Source: CAJBVW01 sp964457335
GTDB taxonomy: Bacteria; Myxococcota_A; UBA796; SXON01
Direction: 5' to 3'
Length of the DNA stretch: 64,000 nt
Assembly (NCBI GenBank): GCA_964457335.1
Contig: CAYWGD010000027.1
Location: 1 to 64,000 of the forward strand
Made by a program: the position numbers and the translations under genes. How positions within the stretch are numbered: the stretch's first letter is position 1; each line of letters opens with the position of its first letter. The notes beneath the pieces are model-generated. The model worked only from the letters and a program-made list of their open reading frames with translations, did no database searches and had not been told where the DNA came from. Shown piece after piece: positions 1 through 8,089 of the stretch.

Positions 1-540
1 CGGACGCGCGGGTGCCGGGCCCTTGGCGGCCCCGGGCGCGCCGGCGGGGGACGCGGGCGTCGCGCTGCGGCCGATCGACGGGGGGGGCGGCGGGGGCGCG
101 CCGAAGCCGGGCGCCGCGCCGAAGCCCGCGCGGGTCGCGAACGGGAGCGAGGGGGGCGGCGGGACCGAGGGGGCGACCGCCGACTCCGCGGACTCGGCCG
201 TGTCGTCGTCGAGGAGGAGGTCGTCCTCCTCGAGGTCGAGCTCGTCGTCGTCGGCCGGCCCGTCGAGCAGCAGCAGGTAGTCGCCGACCTGCACGCGCTC
301 GCCGGGCGCGAGGGCGAGGCTCGCGACGCGGTTGCCGTTCCCGGCGAGGATCCCGTTGTGCGAGCCGAGGTCGCGCACCTCCACGCGGCCCTCGCGGACC
401 ACGAAGACGGCGTGCTTGCGGGAGACCCGCTTGCTCGGCAGGAAGATCTCGCACTCGGGCGAGCGGCCGGCGTGGTTCTCGCCGTCGCGCAGCTCGAAGG
501 GGCCCGCCGGCGACGGGCCGCGCACCACGGTCACGCGCAT
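1..540 (-). CDS. FHA domain protein (3' part missing at window edge)
   Basis: The reading frame starts at ATG 540 and runs off the left end, giving at least 180 residues. Residues 1-95 look like a forkhead-associated domain: a GRSPEC segment, the phosphothreonine-binding SRKHA motif and a DLGSHNG motif appear in the usual order. FHA domains bind phosphothreonine on partner proteins. After the domain comes an acidic stretch and then a long Pro/Ala/Gly-rich low-complexity tail that continues past the edge. The ATG lies inside the end of the upstream DUF192 gene (10-bp overlap), so the two are translationally coupled and belong to one minus-strand operon with TadC. In myxobacteria FHA proteins are common in tad pilus and secretion loci, so a role in assembling or regulating that machine is inferred. 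The C-terminal part is not visible. Confidence 0.85.
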   Translation of the reverse strand, partial: MRVTVVRGPSPAGPFELRDGENHAGRSPECEIFLPSKRVSRKHAVFVVREGRVEVRDLGSHNGILAGNGNRVASLALAPGERVQVGDYLLLLDGPADDDELDLEEDDLLLDDDTAESAESAVAPSVPPPPSLPFATRAGFGAAPGFGAPPPPPPSIGRSATPASPAGAPGAAKGPAPARP

Positions 541-893
541 GGGGACTCCCGCTCGATCCGGTCTCCGGGCACGGTGCCGGAGCGGGCGATCGCTCCCACC
601 GGCAGCTCCAGGGCCACTTGCGCGCCGCGGCGCGGCAGCGTGATCGCCCAGGGACGGAGGTCGGGGATCACGTCGACCACCCGGCCGTCGGCGGAGGCGA
701 ACACCACGTCGATCGGAAAGCGCATGAACCACATGTGGACGGAGTTGCAGGGCTCGATCCAGAGGCCCGCGCCGCTGTCGAGCGAGGCGCGGCCGAGGAG
801 CCCGACGAGCCGGTCCCCGAAGCGCACGGCGAGCGCCGCGCGCTCGGCGAGCACCGTGCCGCGCGTGGCGTTGCGGACGCGCGCCTCATCCAC
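531..893 (-). CDS. DUF192 family protein
   Basis: A 120-residue protein that matches the small DUF192 family over its whole length: an N-terminal RFGDRLVGLLGR segment, the PCNSVHMWFMRFPIDVVF signature and a C-terminal ALELPVGAI segment. The family often carries an export signal; none is evident here, so this copy may be cytoplasmic. The start is a GTG at 893 that overlaps the last bases of the TadC gene by 8 bp, and its own stop overlaps the FHA start by 10 bp, so three genes are coupled. The biochemical role of DUF192 proteins is not established; association with tad/type II secretion genes is known from related genomes and is repeated here. Confidence 0.85.
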   Translation of the reverse strand: MDEARVRNATRGTVLAERAALAVRFGDRLVGLLGRASLDSGAGLWIEPCNSVHMWFMRFPIDVVFASADGRVVDVIPDLRPWAITLPRRGAQVALELPVGAIARSGTVPGDRIERESPCA

Positions 894-1833
894 CGATGCC
901 CCCGGGCGCCGGCGTGCCGCCCCCGAGCACGCCCGTCCCGAACACGAAGTTCAGGACGATGGGCCCGAAGATGACGATGAAGACGGCGGGCATGATGAAG
1001 AGGATCAGCGGGAACAGGATCTTGGTCGCCGCGTACGCGCCCGCGCGCTCGGCAGCCTGGAAGCGCTGCGTGCGGATGAGGTCGGACTGCGCGCGCAGCA
1101 CCGGCCCGATCGAGGCGCCGAGGATGTCGGCCTGGATGAGGAGCGCGCTGAAGCTGCGGAGCTCGGGCATCTCGGTGCGCCGCGCGAGGTTCCGGAGCGC
1201 CTGCTGCCGGCTCGCCCCCACCTGGATCTCGCGGAGCATGAACGCGAGCTCGTCGACCAGCGGGCCCGACCGCGCCTTCTCGCAGACCTTGTGGACGCCC
1301 GCGATGAAGTCGAGGCCCGCCTCCACGGAGAGCGTCAGCAGGTCCATCACGTAGGGGAGGCTGCGGCGGATCGACGCCTGCCGGTCCTGCACCTGGCCGC
1401 GGAGCCAGAGATCGGGGAAGAACGTTCCGAACACGAACACCGCCACCTGGATCAGGACGTTCGGCGAGGTGCCGACGATGACGTAGCAGAGGAGCCCGAT
1501 GAAGAGGAACCAGTAGATGATCCCCATCGAGAGCTTGTAGGCGAGGAACTCGTCGGTGGTGAGGCGGCCGGTCATGCCGGCGGTGACGAACGCCTTCTCG
1601 ATGCGCTGGCGGTAGGCGAGGAGCCCCATGCCGCGCGTGATCGGGAGGAACAGCGAGTAGACCGGCCGGAAGGCGTCGACGAGCACGGCCTGGTCGGACT
1701 CGACGCCCCGTTCCCCCCCGAGCCGCCGCTCCAGCTCCTTGCGATCGGTGTCCGGGAACACCGCCCGCATGACGACGAACACCGCGCTGGCGAACACCGC
1801 GAGGAGCAGCAGCGACAGGGGCGGCACGAGCAT
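886..1833 (-). CDS. tadC: TadC-like type II secretion system F domain protein
   Basis: A 315-residue inner-membrane protein with the T2SSF domain in the middle (about residues 145-285, including the helical segment with SLPYVMDLLTLSVEAG and the GASRQQALRNLARR stretch) and hydrophobic segments at residues 1-22, roughly 95-140 (a pair) and 280-310. This order of membrane segments and a single F domain is typical of TadC, the platform protein that couples the TadA ATPase to tight-adherence (Flp) pilus assembly. The gene starts at ATG 1833 and its end overlaps the DUF192 gene. TadA and TadB are not in the window and would be expected further upstream on the minus strand, beyond the aroE side, or elsewhere. 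Assignment to TadC rather than TadB is inferred from the length and membrane layout. Confidence 0.82.
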   Translation of the reverse strand: MLVPPLSLLLLAVFASAVFVVMRAVFPDTDRKELERRLGGERGVESDQAVLVDAFRPVYSLFLPITRGMGLLAYRQRIEKAFVTAGMTGRLTTDEFLAYKLSMGIIYWFLFIGLLCYVIVGTSPNVLIQVAVFVFGTFFPDLWLRGQVQDRQASIRRSLPYVMDLLTLSVEAGLDFIAGVHKVCEKARSGPLVDELAFMLREIQVGASRQQALRNLARRTEMPELRSFSALLIQADILGASIGPVLRAQSDLIRTQRFQAAERAGAYAATKILFPLILFIMPAVFIVIFGPIVLNFVFGTGVLGGGTPAPGGIGG

Positions 1834-2103
1834 GGAGCGGGGAGTCTACCAGCAGCGGAGCGCGGGCGCCTCGGGAGGCCGCGGGACGCCTGCCCGGATG
1901 AACGTCCCACGGAGCAGGGGGGGCGTTGCGGGGGGGCCTCCGTCCGCGTGAGCTGGGCGGGCGCCGCCGAGAACCGCGCCCCGGGGCCCCCGCCGGTCCC
2001 CCCTGGAAGGGGACCCACCGGCGGACCCGGGGGCCGGGGGCCCCCCCGCCCCCCCCCCCCCCGCACCCGCTCCCGAGCCCCCCCGCCCCAAGAAGAAGCG
2101 GCC
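1834..2103. other. Intergenic G/C homopolymer tracts with a nested hairpin
   Basis: This 270-bp gap between aroE and tadC holds no gene. It contains G7, C7 and longer C tracts (C7-G-C15 around 2041-2063) and a nested hairpin at 1990-2024 with stem GGTCCCC/GGGGACC around the loop CCTGGAA and an outer CCGCC/GGCGG pair. The CCTGGAAGGGG core at 2002-2012 recurs in the structured elements near 42958, 57781 and 63747. The ends of the gap (1921-1938 and 2078-2093) are identical to two pieces found joined at 27214-27245. Confidence 0.6.
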
Positions 2104-2955
2104 CTACCACCCGCCGATGTCGAGCACGCCGCGGATCGTGTCCGTCTCGACGGAGACGCCCGTGAAGAGCGCGAACGAGAGCGCGCCCTGGTGCATGAGC
2201 ATGCCGATGCCGCGCTGGATGCGCACCCCGCGCGCGACGCACGCGGTGAGCTGCGGCGGGTCGGCCATCCAGTAGTTCGCGTCGGTCCAGACGGCGCCGC
2301 GGCGGAGGCCGGACACGTCGAGCGCGGCGACGGCGGGCACGGCGTCGCCGGAGGTGCAGTTCACCACGAGGTCCGCGCCGGGGGCGAGGGCGGCGAAGGT
2401 GGGCGCGTCGAGCGCCGCCGGGAGGAAGCGGGTGCCCGGGTAGACCTCGGCGAGCGCGCCGGCGGCCGCCTGGGCGCGCCCGACGGTGCGGTTGAGGAGC
2501 GCGACCTCGACGGCCCCATGCTCGGCGAGGGCCGCGGCCACGGCGCGTCCGGTCCCGCCGGCCCCGAGGACGATGGCGCGTGTCCCGGCCGGCCGGACCC
2601 CTAGCTCGTCGGCCAGGGCGCGCACGTAGCCCTCGCCGTCGGTGTTGTGGCCGACCAGCGCGTCGCCCTCGCGGAGCACGACGTTCACGGCGCCGGCGAG
2701 GCGGGCGCTCGGGGAGAGCGCGTCGAGGTCGGAGAGGACGCGCTCCTTGAAGGGGACGGTGAGGTTCACGCCCGCGAGGTGGAGCGTGCGCACGGCCGCC
2801 CCGACGGAGCCCGCCCGCGCGGGCGGCACGTCGAACGCGACGTAGATCGCGTCGACCCCCGCGCGCCGGAAGAGCTCGTTGTGCATCGCGGGCGAGAGGC
2901 TGTGCCGGACGGGGTGCCCGACGAGCCCGAACACGCGCGTGCGGCCGGTGATCAC
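2104..2955 (-). CDS. aroE: Shikimate dehydrogenase
   Basis: A 283-residue enzyme that reduces 3-dehydroshikimate to shikimate with NADPH in aromatic amino acid synthesis. Family marks in order: the substrate-binding HSLSPAMHN (SxS) motif near residue 16, the catalytic lysine in NLTVPFKE near 65, NTDGEGY near 100, the Rossmann GAGGTGRAV motif near 127, NRT, and the C-terminal GIGMLMHQGALSFALFTG with the conserved Gln. The usual GAVNT segment reads GAVNV, a mild change. The GTG start at 2955 is chosen because it overlaps the ribF stop as GTGA, a typical coupled junction, and because the family motif HSLSP then falls at its usual distance. The reading frame is open upstream into ribF but that part has no family similarity. 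Confidence 0.93.
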   Translation of the reverse strand: MITGRTRVFGLVGHPVRHSLSPAMHNELFRRAGVDAIYVAFDVPPARAGSVGAAVRTLHLAGVNLTVPFKERVLSDLDALSPSARLAGAVNVVLREGDALVGHNTDGEGYVRALADELGVRPAGTRAIVLGAGGTGRAVAAALAEHGAVEVALLNRTVGRAQAAAGALAEVYPGTRFLPAALDAPTFAALAPGADLVVNCTSGDAVPAVAALDVSGLRRGAVWTDANYWMADPPQLTACVARGVRIQRGIGMLMHQGALSFALFTGVSVETDTIRGVLDIGGW

Positions 2956-3884
2956 GCGGCCCCCGCCGCGAGCAGGGCGCGGGCGCGGTCGGCGTCCTCG
3001 CGGATCTGCGCGACCAGCGCGTCGACGGACGGGAAGCGCCGCTCGCCCCGCACGCGGGCGACCAGCTCGACGGCGAGCCGGCGCCCGTAGAGATCCCCCG
3101 TGAAGCCGAGCAGGTGGACCTCCACGCGGAGCTCGGTGGCGTCGAAGGTGGGCCGGACGCCCACGTTCGCGACGCCGGGCAGCGGTGGGCCGCCGTCGAT
3201 CCGGGCGCGCACGGCGTAGACACCGGCGGCGGGGAGGAGCTCCACCTCGTTCGCGACGTTGGCCGTGGGGAAGCCGATCGTGCGGCCGCGATGGTCGCCG
3301 TGGACCACGACGCCCTCGAGCACGTGCGGGCGTCCGAGCAGGGCGGCGGCGGCCTCGACCTCGCCGGCGGCGACGAGCTTGCGGATGCGCGAGGAGGAGA
3401 CCGGCTCGCCGTCGACCAGGTGCGCGGGCACCTCCACCACCGGCACCCCGGGGAGGAGCGCGCGGAGCGTGGTCACGTCGCCCTGCCGGCCCTGCCCGAA
3501 GCGGAAGTCGTAGCCGACGACCACCCCGCGGGCGCCGAGCGTGCGGCCCAGGAGATCCCCGGCGAACCAGGCGGCGGACCGCCCGGCGAGCTCCCGGGTG
3601 AACGGCTCGACGATCACCACGTCCACGCCCGCCTCGCCGAGGCGGCGCACGCGCTCGGCCACGGGCAGGATGCGCGGCTGGTGCCGCTCGGGCGCCAGGA
3701 TGGCGGTGGGCGCGGGCTCGAAGGTGAGCACGCAGGCGGGCGCGGCGCGCTCGGCCGCGAGCGCGAAGAGCCGCGCCAGGACCGCGCGATGTCCGGCGTG
3801 CACCCCGTCGAAGTTTCCGATCGCCACGACGGGGCCCGGCTCGTCGCGAGACCAGGAGGCGGCACCGTCGTAAACACGGGTCAT
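2952..3884 (-). CDS. ribF: Bifunctional riboflavin kinase / FAD synthetase
   Basis: A 310-residue protein of normal RibF length. The N-terminal half is the adenylyltransferase: VAIGNFDGVHAGHRAVL near residue 20 (nucleotide-binding GxxHxGH type), GYDFRFGQGRQGD near 125 and SSSRIRKLV near 165. The C-terminal half is the riboflavin kinase: HGDHRGRTIGFPTANV near 195, AAGVYAV, GVANVGVRPTF and the EVHLLGFTGDLYG segment. It converts riboflavin to FMN and FAD in the cytoplasm. The gene is read from ATG 3884 and overlaps aroE by 4 bp, so the two form an operon. Supply of FMN/FAD fits the many flavin-linked functions nearby (ApbE, OYE-type reductase), although there is no direct regulatory link visible. 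Confidence 0.95.
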   Translation of the reverse strand: MTRVYDGAASWSRDEPGPVVAIGNFDGVHAGHRAVLARLFALAAERAAPACVLTFEPAPTAILAPERHQPRILPVAERVRRLGEAGVDVVIVEPFTRELAGRSAAWFAGDLLGRTLGARGVVVGYDFRFGQGRQGDVTTLRALLPGVPVVEVPAHLVDGEPVSSSRIRKLVAAGEVEAAAALLGRPHVLEGVVVHGDHRGRTIGFPTANVANEVELLPAAGVYAVRARIDGGPPLPGVANVGVRPTFDATELRVEVHLLGFTGDLYGRRLAVELVARVRGERRFPSVDALVAQIREDADRARALLAAGAA

Positions 3885-3941
3885 CGGGCCGCCTGCCTAT
3901 CCGGAAACGCGGCGGGTCGAGGGAGCCCGCGGCGACAATCC

Positions 3942-5063
3942 CTACCGGTCGGGCCAGGTGAGCGAGGGCCGCCCGAAGTGGTAGCCCTGCAAGAGGTGCG
4001 CGCCGGTCCGGACGAGCGTGGCGGCTTCTTCGGCGGTCTCGACGCCCTCGGCCACGACGCGCGCGCCCGTGGCGTTGGCGAAGCTGACGAGGACATCGAC
4101 GAGGCGCTGCTTGTTGGGCTTGAGGTGCACCCCGCGCACGATGCTCATGTCGACCTTGATGAAGGCCGGGCGGAGGTCGGCGAGGAGCGCGAGGCCGCCG
4201 TAGCCGCTGCCGAGGTCGTCCAGCGCGAAGCGGAAGCCCAGGGCCTCCAGCCGGGCGAGCGAGTCCTCCCACTTGGACACGTCCCGCAGGCTCGCGCGCT
4301 CGGTGATCTCGAGCACGACGCGGTCCGCATAGGGCACCAGCGGCGCGAAGCGCTGGACGACCATCGGATCGTCGAGCTGCCCGGGGTGGACGTTCACGAA
4401 GACGAGGAGGTCGGGCGGGAGCGTGGCGGCCCAGCGCGAGGCGAGGCGGTTGACCATCGCGCCCATCTCGAAGATGCGGCCGGAGCGCTCGACGGCGTGC
4501 AGGATCGAGTGGGGGCCGGAGAGGATGGGGTGCGCGCTGCGGAGGAGGCACTCCACGGCGACGACGAAGGACGGGTCGACCCCGGAGACGATGGGCTGCA
4601 CCGCCATGCCGACGTGCGAGCCGTCGAGGAGCTCCTGGAACAGCGCGCCGGCGCCGTTGGCGTCGCGCTCGCTGTCCTCGATGGCGGCGAGGCGGCGGGC
4701 GGCGTGGACCACGTCGCGCAGGAGCTCTTCGAGCTGGTCGGCGTGGAAGGGCTTCGGGAGCACCCGCAGGACCTCGCCCTTGTTGACGGCCTGCACGACG
4801 ACGGGGAAGTCCGTGCGCCCCGTCATGAGCACGCGCACGCAGCGGGGCGAGAGCTCGCGGAGGCGCGCGAGGACCGAGAGCCCGTCGGGACCGCCGGGCA
4901 TGTCGTAGTCGACGAAGGCGACGTCGTAGGGCGCTTCCTGCGCGAGTCGCAGCGCGGCGGTGCCGTCCCCCGCCTCCGCCACCGTGTGCCCGAGGCGGTT
5001 CATGACGCGCGCGACCGCCTTGCGGACGAGCGGCTCGTCGTCGACCGCGAGGATTCGCGCCAT
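3942..5063 (-). CDS. Response regulator with C-terminal EAL domain
   Basis: A 373-residue protein with a receiver domain (residues 3-125: acidic VDDE, phospho-acceptor Asp in VAFVDYDMP, Thr in LMTGRTD, Lys in PKPF) followed by an EAL-type cyclic-di-GMP phosphodiesterase domain (about 150-370). The signature motif reads ECLLR instead of EALLR, but the other family residues are present: NVHPGQL, LEITERAS, LDDLGSGY, IKVDMSIV, AEGVETAEE and LLQGYHFG. Hydrolysis of c-di-GMP is therefore plausible but the ECL variant leaves some doubt. It starts at ATG 5063, divergent from serA with about 108 bp between them. No kinase is adjacent, so this is an orphan regulator. Confidence 0.9.
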   Translation of the reverse strand: MARILAVDDEPLVRKAVARVMNRLGHTVAEAGDGTAALRLAQEAPYDVAFVDYDMPGGPDGLSVLARLRELSPRCVRVLMTGRTDFPVVVQAVNKGEVLRVLPKPFHADQLEELLRDVVHAARRLAAIEDSERDANGAGALFQELLDGSHVGMAVQPIVSGVDPSFVVAVECLLRSAHPILSGPHSILHAVERSGRIFEMGAMVNRLASRWAATLPPDLLVFVNVHPGQLDDPMVVQRFAPLVPYADRVVLEITERASLRDVSKWEDSLARLEALGFRFALDDLGSGYGGLALLADLRPAFIKVDMSIVRGVHLKPNKQRLVDVLVSFANATGARVVAEGVETAEEAATLVRTGAHLLQGYHFGRPSLTWPDR

Positions 5064-5171
5064 CCGTTTCCCTCCGCTCCGTTGGAGCCGTCGGCCCGCG
5101 GAGCTTCGCGACAGCCGCCTTTCAGTAGCTTAGACGTCTCGCCCCCCAGAGGGAACCCCCCGGAGGTCGCG

Positions 5172-6380
5172 TTGCGCATCCTGGTCGCCGACAAGCTCGC
5201 TCCCTTCGTCCCCGGCCGTCTGCAGGACGCCGGCGCGCAGGTCACCGTCGACACGAGCGCGAAGGAGGCCGCCCTGACGGCCCGAATCGCGGAGCTCGAT
5301 CCTGAAGTCCTCGTGGTCCGGAGCACGAAGGTGACCGCGGCCGACATCGCCGCCGGCAAGAACCTCGCGCTGGTGATCCGCGCCGGCGCGGGCGTGAACA
5401 CCATCGACCTCGCCGCCGCGTCGGCGAAGGGCGTTTATGTTGCCAACTGCCCGGGGAAGAACGCGGTCGCGGTGGCGGAGCTCGCCATGGGTCACCTCGT
5501 GAACCTGGACCGTCGCATCGCCGACAACGTTTCCGCACTTCGGGCCGGGCGGTGGGACAAGAAGACCTTCGGCGTGGCGCGCGGGCTCCGCGGGCGCACG
5601 CTCGCGGTCCTCGGCACGGGCCAGATCGGGCGCGAGGTCATCGTGCGCGCGAAGGCGTTCGGGATGCGCGTGGTCGCGTGGTCCCGGTCGCTGACGGACG
5701 CCGAGGCCGAGGCCCTGGGCGTCGAGCGCGCCCCGACGATGGAGGCGGCCGTCGCCAACGCGGACGCGGTGAGCGTGCACCTCGCCCTCGCCAAGGAGAC
5801 GCGCGGGCGCGTGGGCGAGAGCGTGTTCGCGGCGATGAAGCCGGGCGCCTACTTCGTCAACACCGCGCGCGCCGAGGTCGTCGACCAGGACGCGCTCGTG
5901 CGCGCCATCGGCGCCAAGGGGATCTGCGCGGGGCTCGACGTGTTCGCGAACGAGCCGGCGGGCGCCTCCGGGCCCTTCGCCGACCCGATCGTCGACTCCC
6001 CGAACGTGTACGGCACGCACCACATCGGCGCGAGTACGGACGAGGCCGAGGAGGCGGTGGGCGAGGAGGTCGTGCGCATCGTGCAGGCCTACCGCGGCGG
6101 CGCGGCCATCCCGAACGTCGTGAACCTCGCGAAGAGCACCCCCGCCACGCACCTGCTCGTCGTGCGCCACGCCGACCGCGTGGGCGTGCTCGCGAACGTG
6201 CTCGGCGTGCTCCGCGAGGCGCGCGTGAACGTCGAGGACATGCAGAACATCGTCTTCTCCGGCGGCGACGCCGCGTGCGCGCGCATCGGCATGGTGGGCG
6301 CGCTCTCGGCCGACGCCCTCTCCCGTCTCGAGTCCGACCCCAACATCTTCTCCGTCTCCCAGGTCCCGGTGAACGCATGA
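5172..6380 (+). CDS. serA: D-3-phosphoglycerate dehydrogenase
   Basis: A 402-residue NAD-dependent enzyme for the first step of serine synthesis. The catalytic domain has the Rossmann motif LGTGQIGREV near residue 150, the catalytic Arg in NTARAEVVDQDAL, Glu in DVFANEPA and His in THHIGAST; a short C-terminal ACT domain (about 325-402) starts at THLLVVRHADRVGVLANVL and may allow feedback control by serine. The start is a TTG at 5172, preceded by a GGAGG at 5162-5166 with 5 nt spacing; the reading frame stays open far upstream but only this start yields the normal N-terminus. The gene overlaps serC by 4 bp (ATGA), giving a serA-serC operon. Confidence 0.93.
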   Translation: MRILVADKLAPFVPGRLQDAGAQVTVDTSAKEAALTARIAELDPEVLVVRSTKVTAADIAAGKNLALVIRAGAGVNTIDLAAASAKGVYVANCPGKNAVAVAELAMGHLVNLDRRIADNVSALRAGRWDKKTFGVARGLRGRTLAVLGTGQIGREVIVRAKAFGMRVVAWSRSLTDAEAEALGVERAPTMEAAVANADAVSVHLALAKETRGRVGESVFAAMKPGAYFVNTARAEVVDQDALVRAIGAKGICAGLDVFANEPAGASGPFADPIVDSPNVYGTHHIGASTDEAEEAVGEEVVRIVQAYRGGAAIPNVVNLAKSTPATHLLVVRHADRVGVLANVLGVLREARVNVEDMQNIVFSGGDAACARIGMVGALSADALSRLESDPNIFSVSQVPVNA

Positions 6381-7465
6381 GCTACGGTCGCATCCACAAC
6401 TTCGGCGCCGGCCCCGCCGTCCTCCCCCTCTCCGTCGTCGAGGAGGTGCGGGACGCGCTCCCGAACCTCAACGGCTCGGGCATCGGCCTCCTCGAGATCT
6501 CCCACCGCAGCAAGACCTTCCAGGCGGTGGTCGACAGCGCGGTCGCGCGCGTGAAGCGCACGCTCGCCGTGCCGGACGACTACACCGTGCTCTTCCTGCA
6601 GGGCGGCGCCTCGCTCCAGTTCTACATGACGGCGCTGAACCTGCTCCGGCCCGGCGAGGCCGCGGACTACCTCGTCACCGGCACCTGGTCGCAGAAGGCG
6701 ATCAAGGAAGCGAAGCGCGTCGGCGACGCGAAGGCTGTCTGGGACGACGCCGCGAACAACTTCAAGCGCGTGCCGAAGGACGGCGAGTACAAGGTCCGCG
6801 AGAACGCCGTGTACCTGCACTACACGACGAACAACACGATCTACGGCACCGAGTTCCACCACCTGCCGGACAGCGGCGGGAAGCCGCGCGTGGTCGACGT
6901 CTCCTCCGACGTGGCCGGCGTGCCGCTCGACGTGTCGAAGCACGACCTGATCTACGCGGGCGCGCAGAAGAACCTCGGGCCGAGCGGGCTCACGCTCGTG
7001 ATCCTCTCGCCGTGGGCGATGTCCCGCGTGCCGGACGGCCTCCCCGCGATGCTCGACTACAAGGTGCACGCGAAGGACGGCTCGCTCTACAACACCCCGA
7101 ACGCCTTCGGCATCTACGTGCTGGAGCGCGTGTTCGCGTGGATGGAGGCCAACGGCGGGCTCGAGGGCGCCATCGCGCGGAACCGCGAGAAGGCCGACGA
7201 GCTCTACGGCGAGCTCGATCGCACCGGCTTCTGGCGCCCGCACGCCGCGAAGGAGGCCCGCTCCGTCATGAACGTGACGTGGCGGCTCCCGACCGAGGCG
7301 CTCGAGGAGCAGTTCGTCAAGGAGGCGAAGGCGGCCGGGCTCGACGGGCTCAAGGGGCACCGTTCGGTCGGCGGGATCCGCGCCAGCCTCTACAACGCGC
7401 TCGGCATCGAGAGCGTTCGCGCGCTTACCGCCTTCATGCGTGACTTCGAGGGACGTCACGGTTAG
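6377..7465 (+). CDS. serC: Phosphoserine aminotransferase
   Basis: A 362-residue class V PLP-dependent aminotransferase that makes phosphoserine from 3-phosphohydroxypyruvate and glutamate. Family marks: INNFGAGPA-like start (IHNFGAGPAVLP), ISHRSKTF, FLQGGASLQF (phosphate binding), the GTWSQKAIKEAKR segment, YTTNNTIYGTEF, and the PLP lysine in IYAGAQKNLGPSGLTLV near residue 195. The C-terminal GHRSVGGIRASLYNA motif is intact. The start ATG overlaps the serA stop, so both serine enzymes are made from one mRNA. Confidence 0.95.
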   Translation: MSYGRIHNFGAGPAVLPLSVVEEVRDALPNLNGSGIGLLEISHRSKTFQAVVDSAVARVKRTLAVPDDYTVLFLQGGASLQFYMTALNLLRPGEAADYLVTGTWSQKAIKEAKRVGDAKAVWDDAANNFKRVPKDGEYKVRENAVYLHYTTNNTIYGTEFHHLPDSGGKPRVVDVSSDVAGVPLDVSKHDLIYAGAQKNLGPSGLTLVILSPWAMSRVPDGLPAMLDYKVHAKDGSLYNTPNAFGIYVLERVFAWMEANGGLEGAIARNREKADELYGELDRTGFWRPHAAKEARSVMNVTWRLPTEALEEQFVKEAKAAGLDGLKGHRSVGGIRASLYNALGIESVRALTAFMRDFEGRHG

Positions 7466-7489
7466 ACCGGCGGACCCCTGGAGAGCCCG

Positions 7490-7834
7490 ATGAGCGACGA
7501 GCACGATCACGACCACGATCACGACGAAGAGCTCGACGAGCTCGAAGACGGCGAGGACGAGGAGGACGAGACCGTCATCCTCTCCGACCCGGAGGGGAAC
7601 GAGGTCGAGTACCAGTTCCTGGCGATCGTCGAGGTCGAAGGCGAGAGCTACGCGCTCCTGACGCCGGTGACCGAGGACGAGGAAGAGGAGACCGAGATCT
7701 TCATCTTCCACTACGAGCAGGACGAGGACGGCGGCGAGATCTTCTCCGACGTGCCGGACGAGGAGACCTTCGAGAAGGTCCGCGCCCAGGCCGAGGCGCT
7801 GTTCGCGGCCGGCGACGACGAGGACGACGCCTAG
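7490..7834 (+). CDS. DUF1292 family acidic protein
   Basis: A 114-residue very acidic protein that resembles DUF1292 (YrzB-type) proteins: a central VILSDPEGNEVEYQFLAIVEVEGESYALLTP core and a long acidic second half. The N-terminus carries a His/Asp alternation (HDHDHDHD) that could bind metal. The start is ATG 7490, 24 bp after serC, with a GGAGAG-like ribosome site, so it may be the last gene of the serine operon. Function of the family is unknown. Confidence 0.8.
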   Translation: MSDEHDHDHDHDEELDELEDGEDEEDETVILSDPEGNEVEYQFLAIVEVEGESYALLTPVTEDEEEETEIFIFHYEQDEDGGEIFSDVPDEETFEKVRAQAEALFAAGDDEDDA

Positions 7835-7920
7835 GAGCGTTCGAGGGCCCGGAGGGCGGCGCGGACGATCCGCCGCCCGGTCGGGCCCACCCTGCAGGAG
7901 GCGTCGGCAGGCCGCCGCGT

Positions 7921-7939
7921 GGCATCCCTCCCGGATGCC
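7921..7939. terminator. Candidate stem-loop after the serA-serC operon
   Basis: A perfect 7-bp inverted repeat GGCATCC-CTCCC-GGATGCC lies 87 bp after the DUF1292 stop. There is no T tract after it, so it may be a processing or Rho-linked hairpin rather than an intrinsic terminator. The rest of the 7835-8041 gap shows no gene. Confidence 0.4.
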
Positions 7940-8041
7940 CGCTCCCGCCGACGCGCCTCAGCCAGCCCGACGCGCGGGGACCCGGCGGCGGCGCTCCCGC
8001 CCCGGCGCACACTGACGGGGGGCGTGCACGGGCCCACCCCG

Positions 8042-8069
8042 TTGACAAGCGCCGAAATCCCCGTACCTT
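8042..8069 (+). promoter_or_regulatory. Sigma-70-like promoter for the 8090 lipoprotein
   Basis: A perfect TTGACA (8042-8047) is followed after 16 bp by TACCTT (8064-8069), then a short leader with GGAGG at 8081-8085 and the ATG at 8090. The -35 match is unusual in so GC-rich a background. The -10 match is only partial (TA...T). Confidence 0.5.
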
Positions 8070-8089
8070 GCGGCCCCGCTGGAGGTCGC

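Noticed and set aside
358..2604. Long open plus-strand frame opposite DUF192, tadC and aroE
   Set aside because: High-GC codon bias on the minus strand creates open antisense frames; the amino acid mix is Arg/Gly/Ala/Glu-biased and no family is seen.
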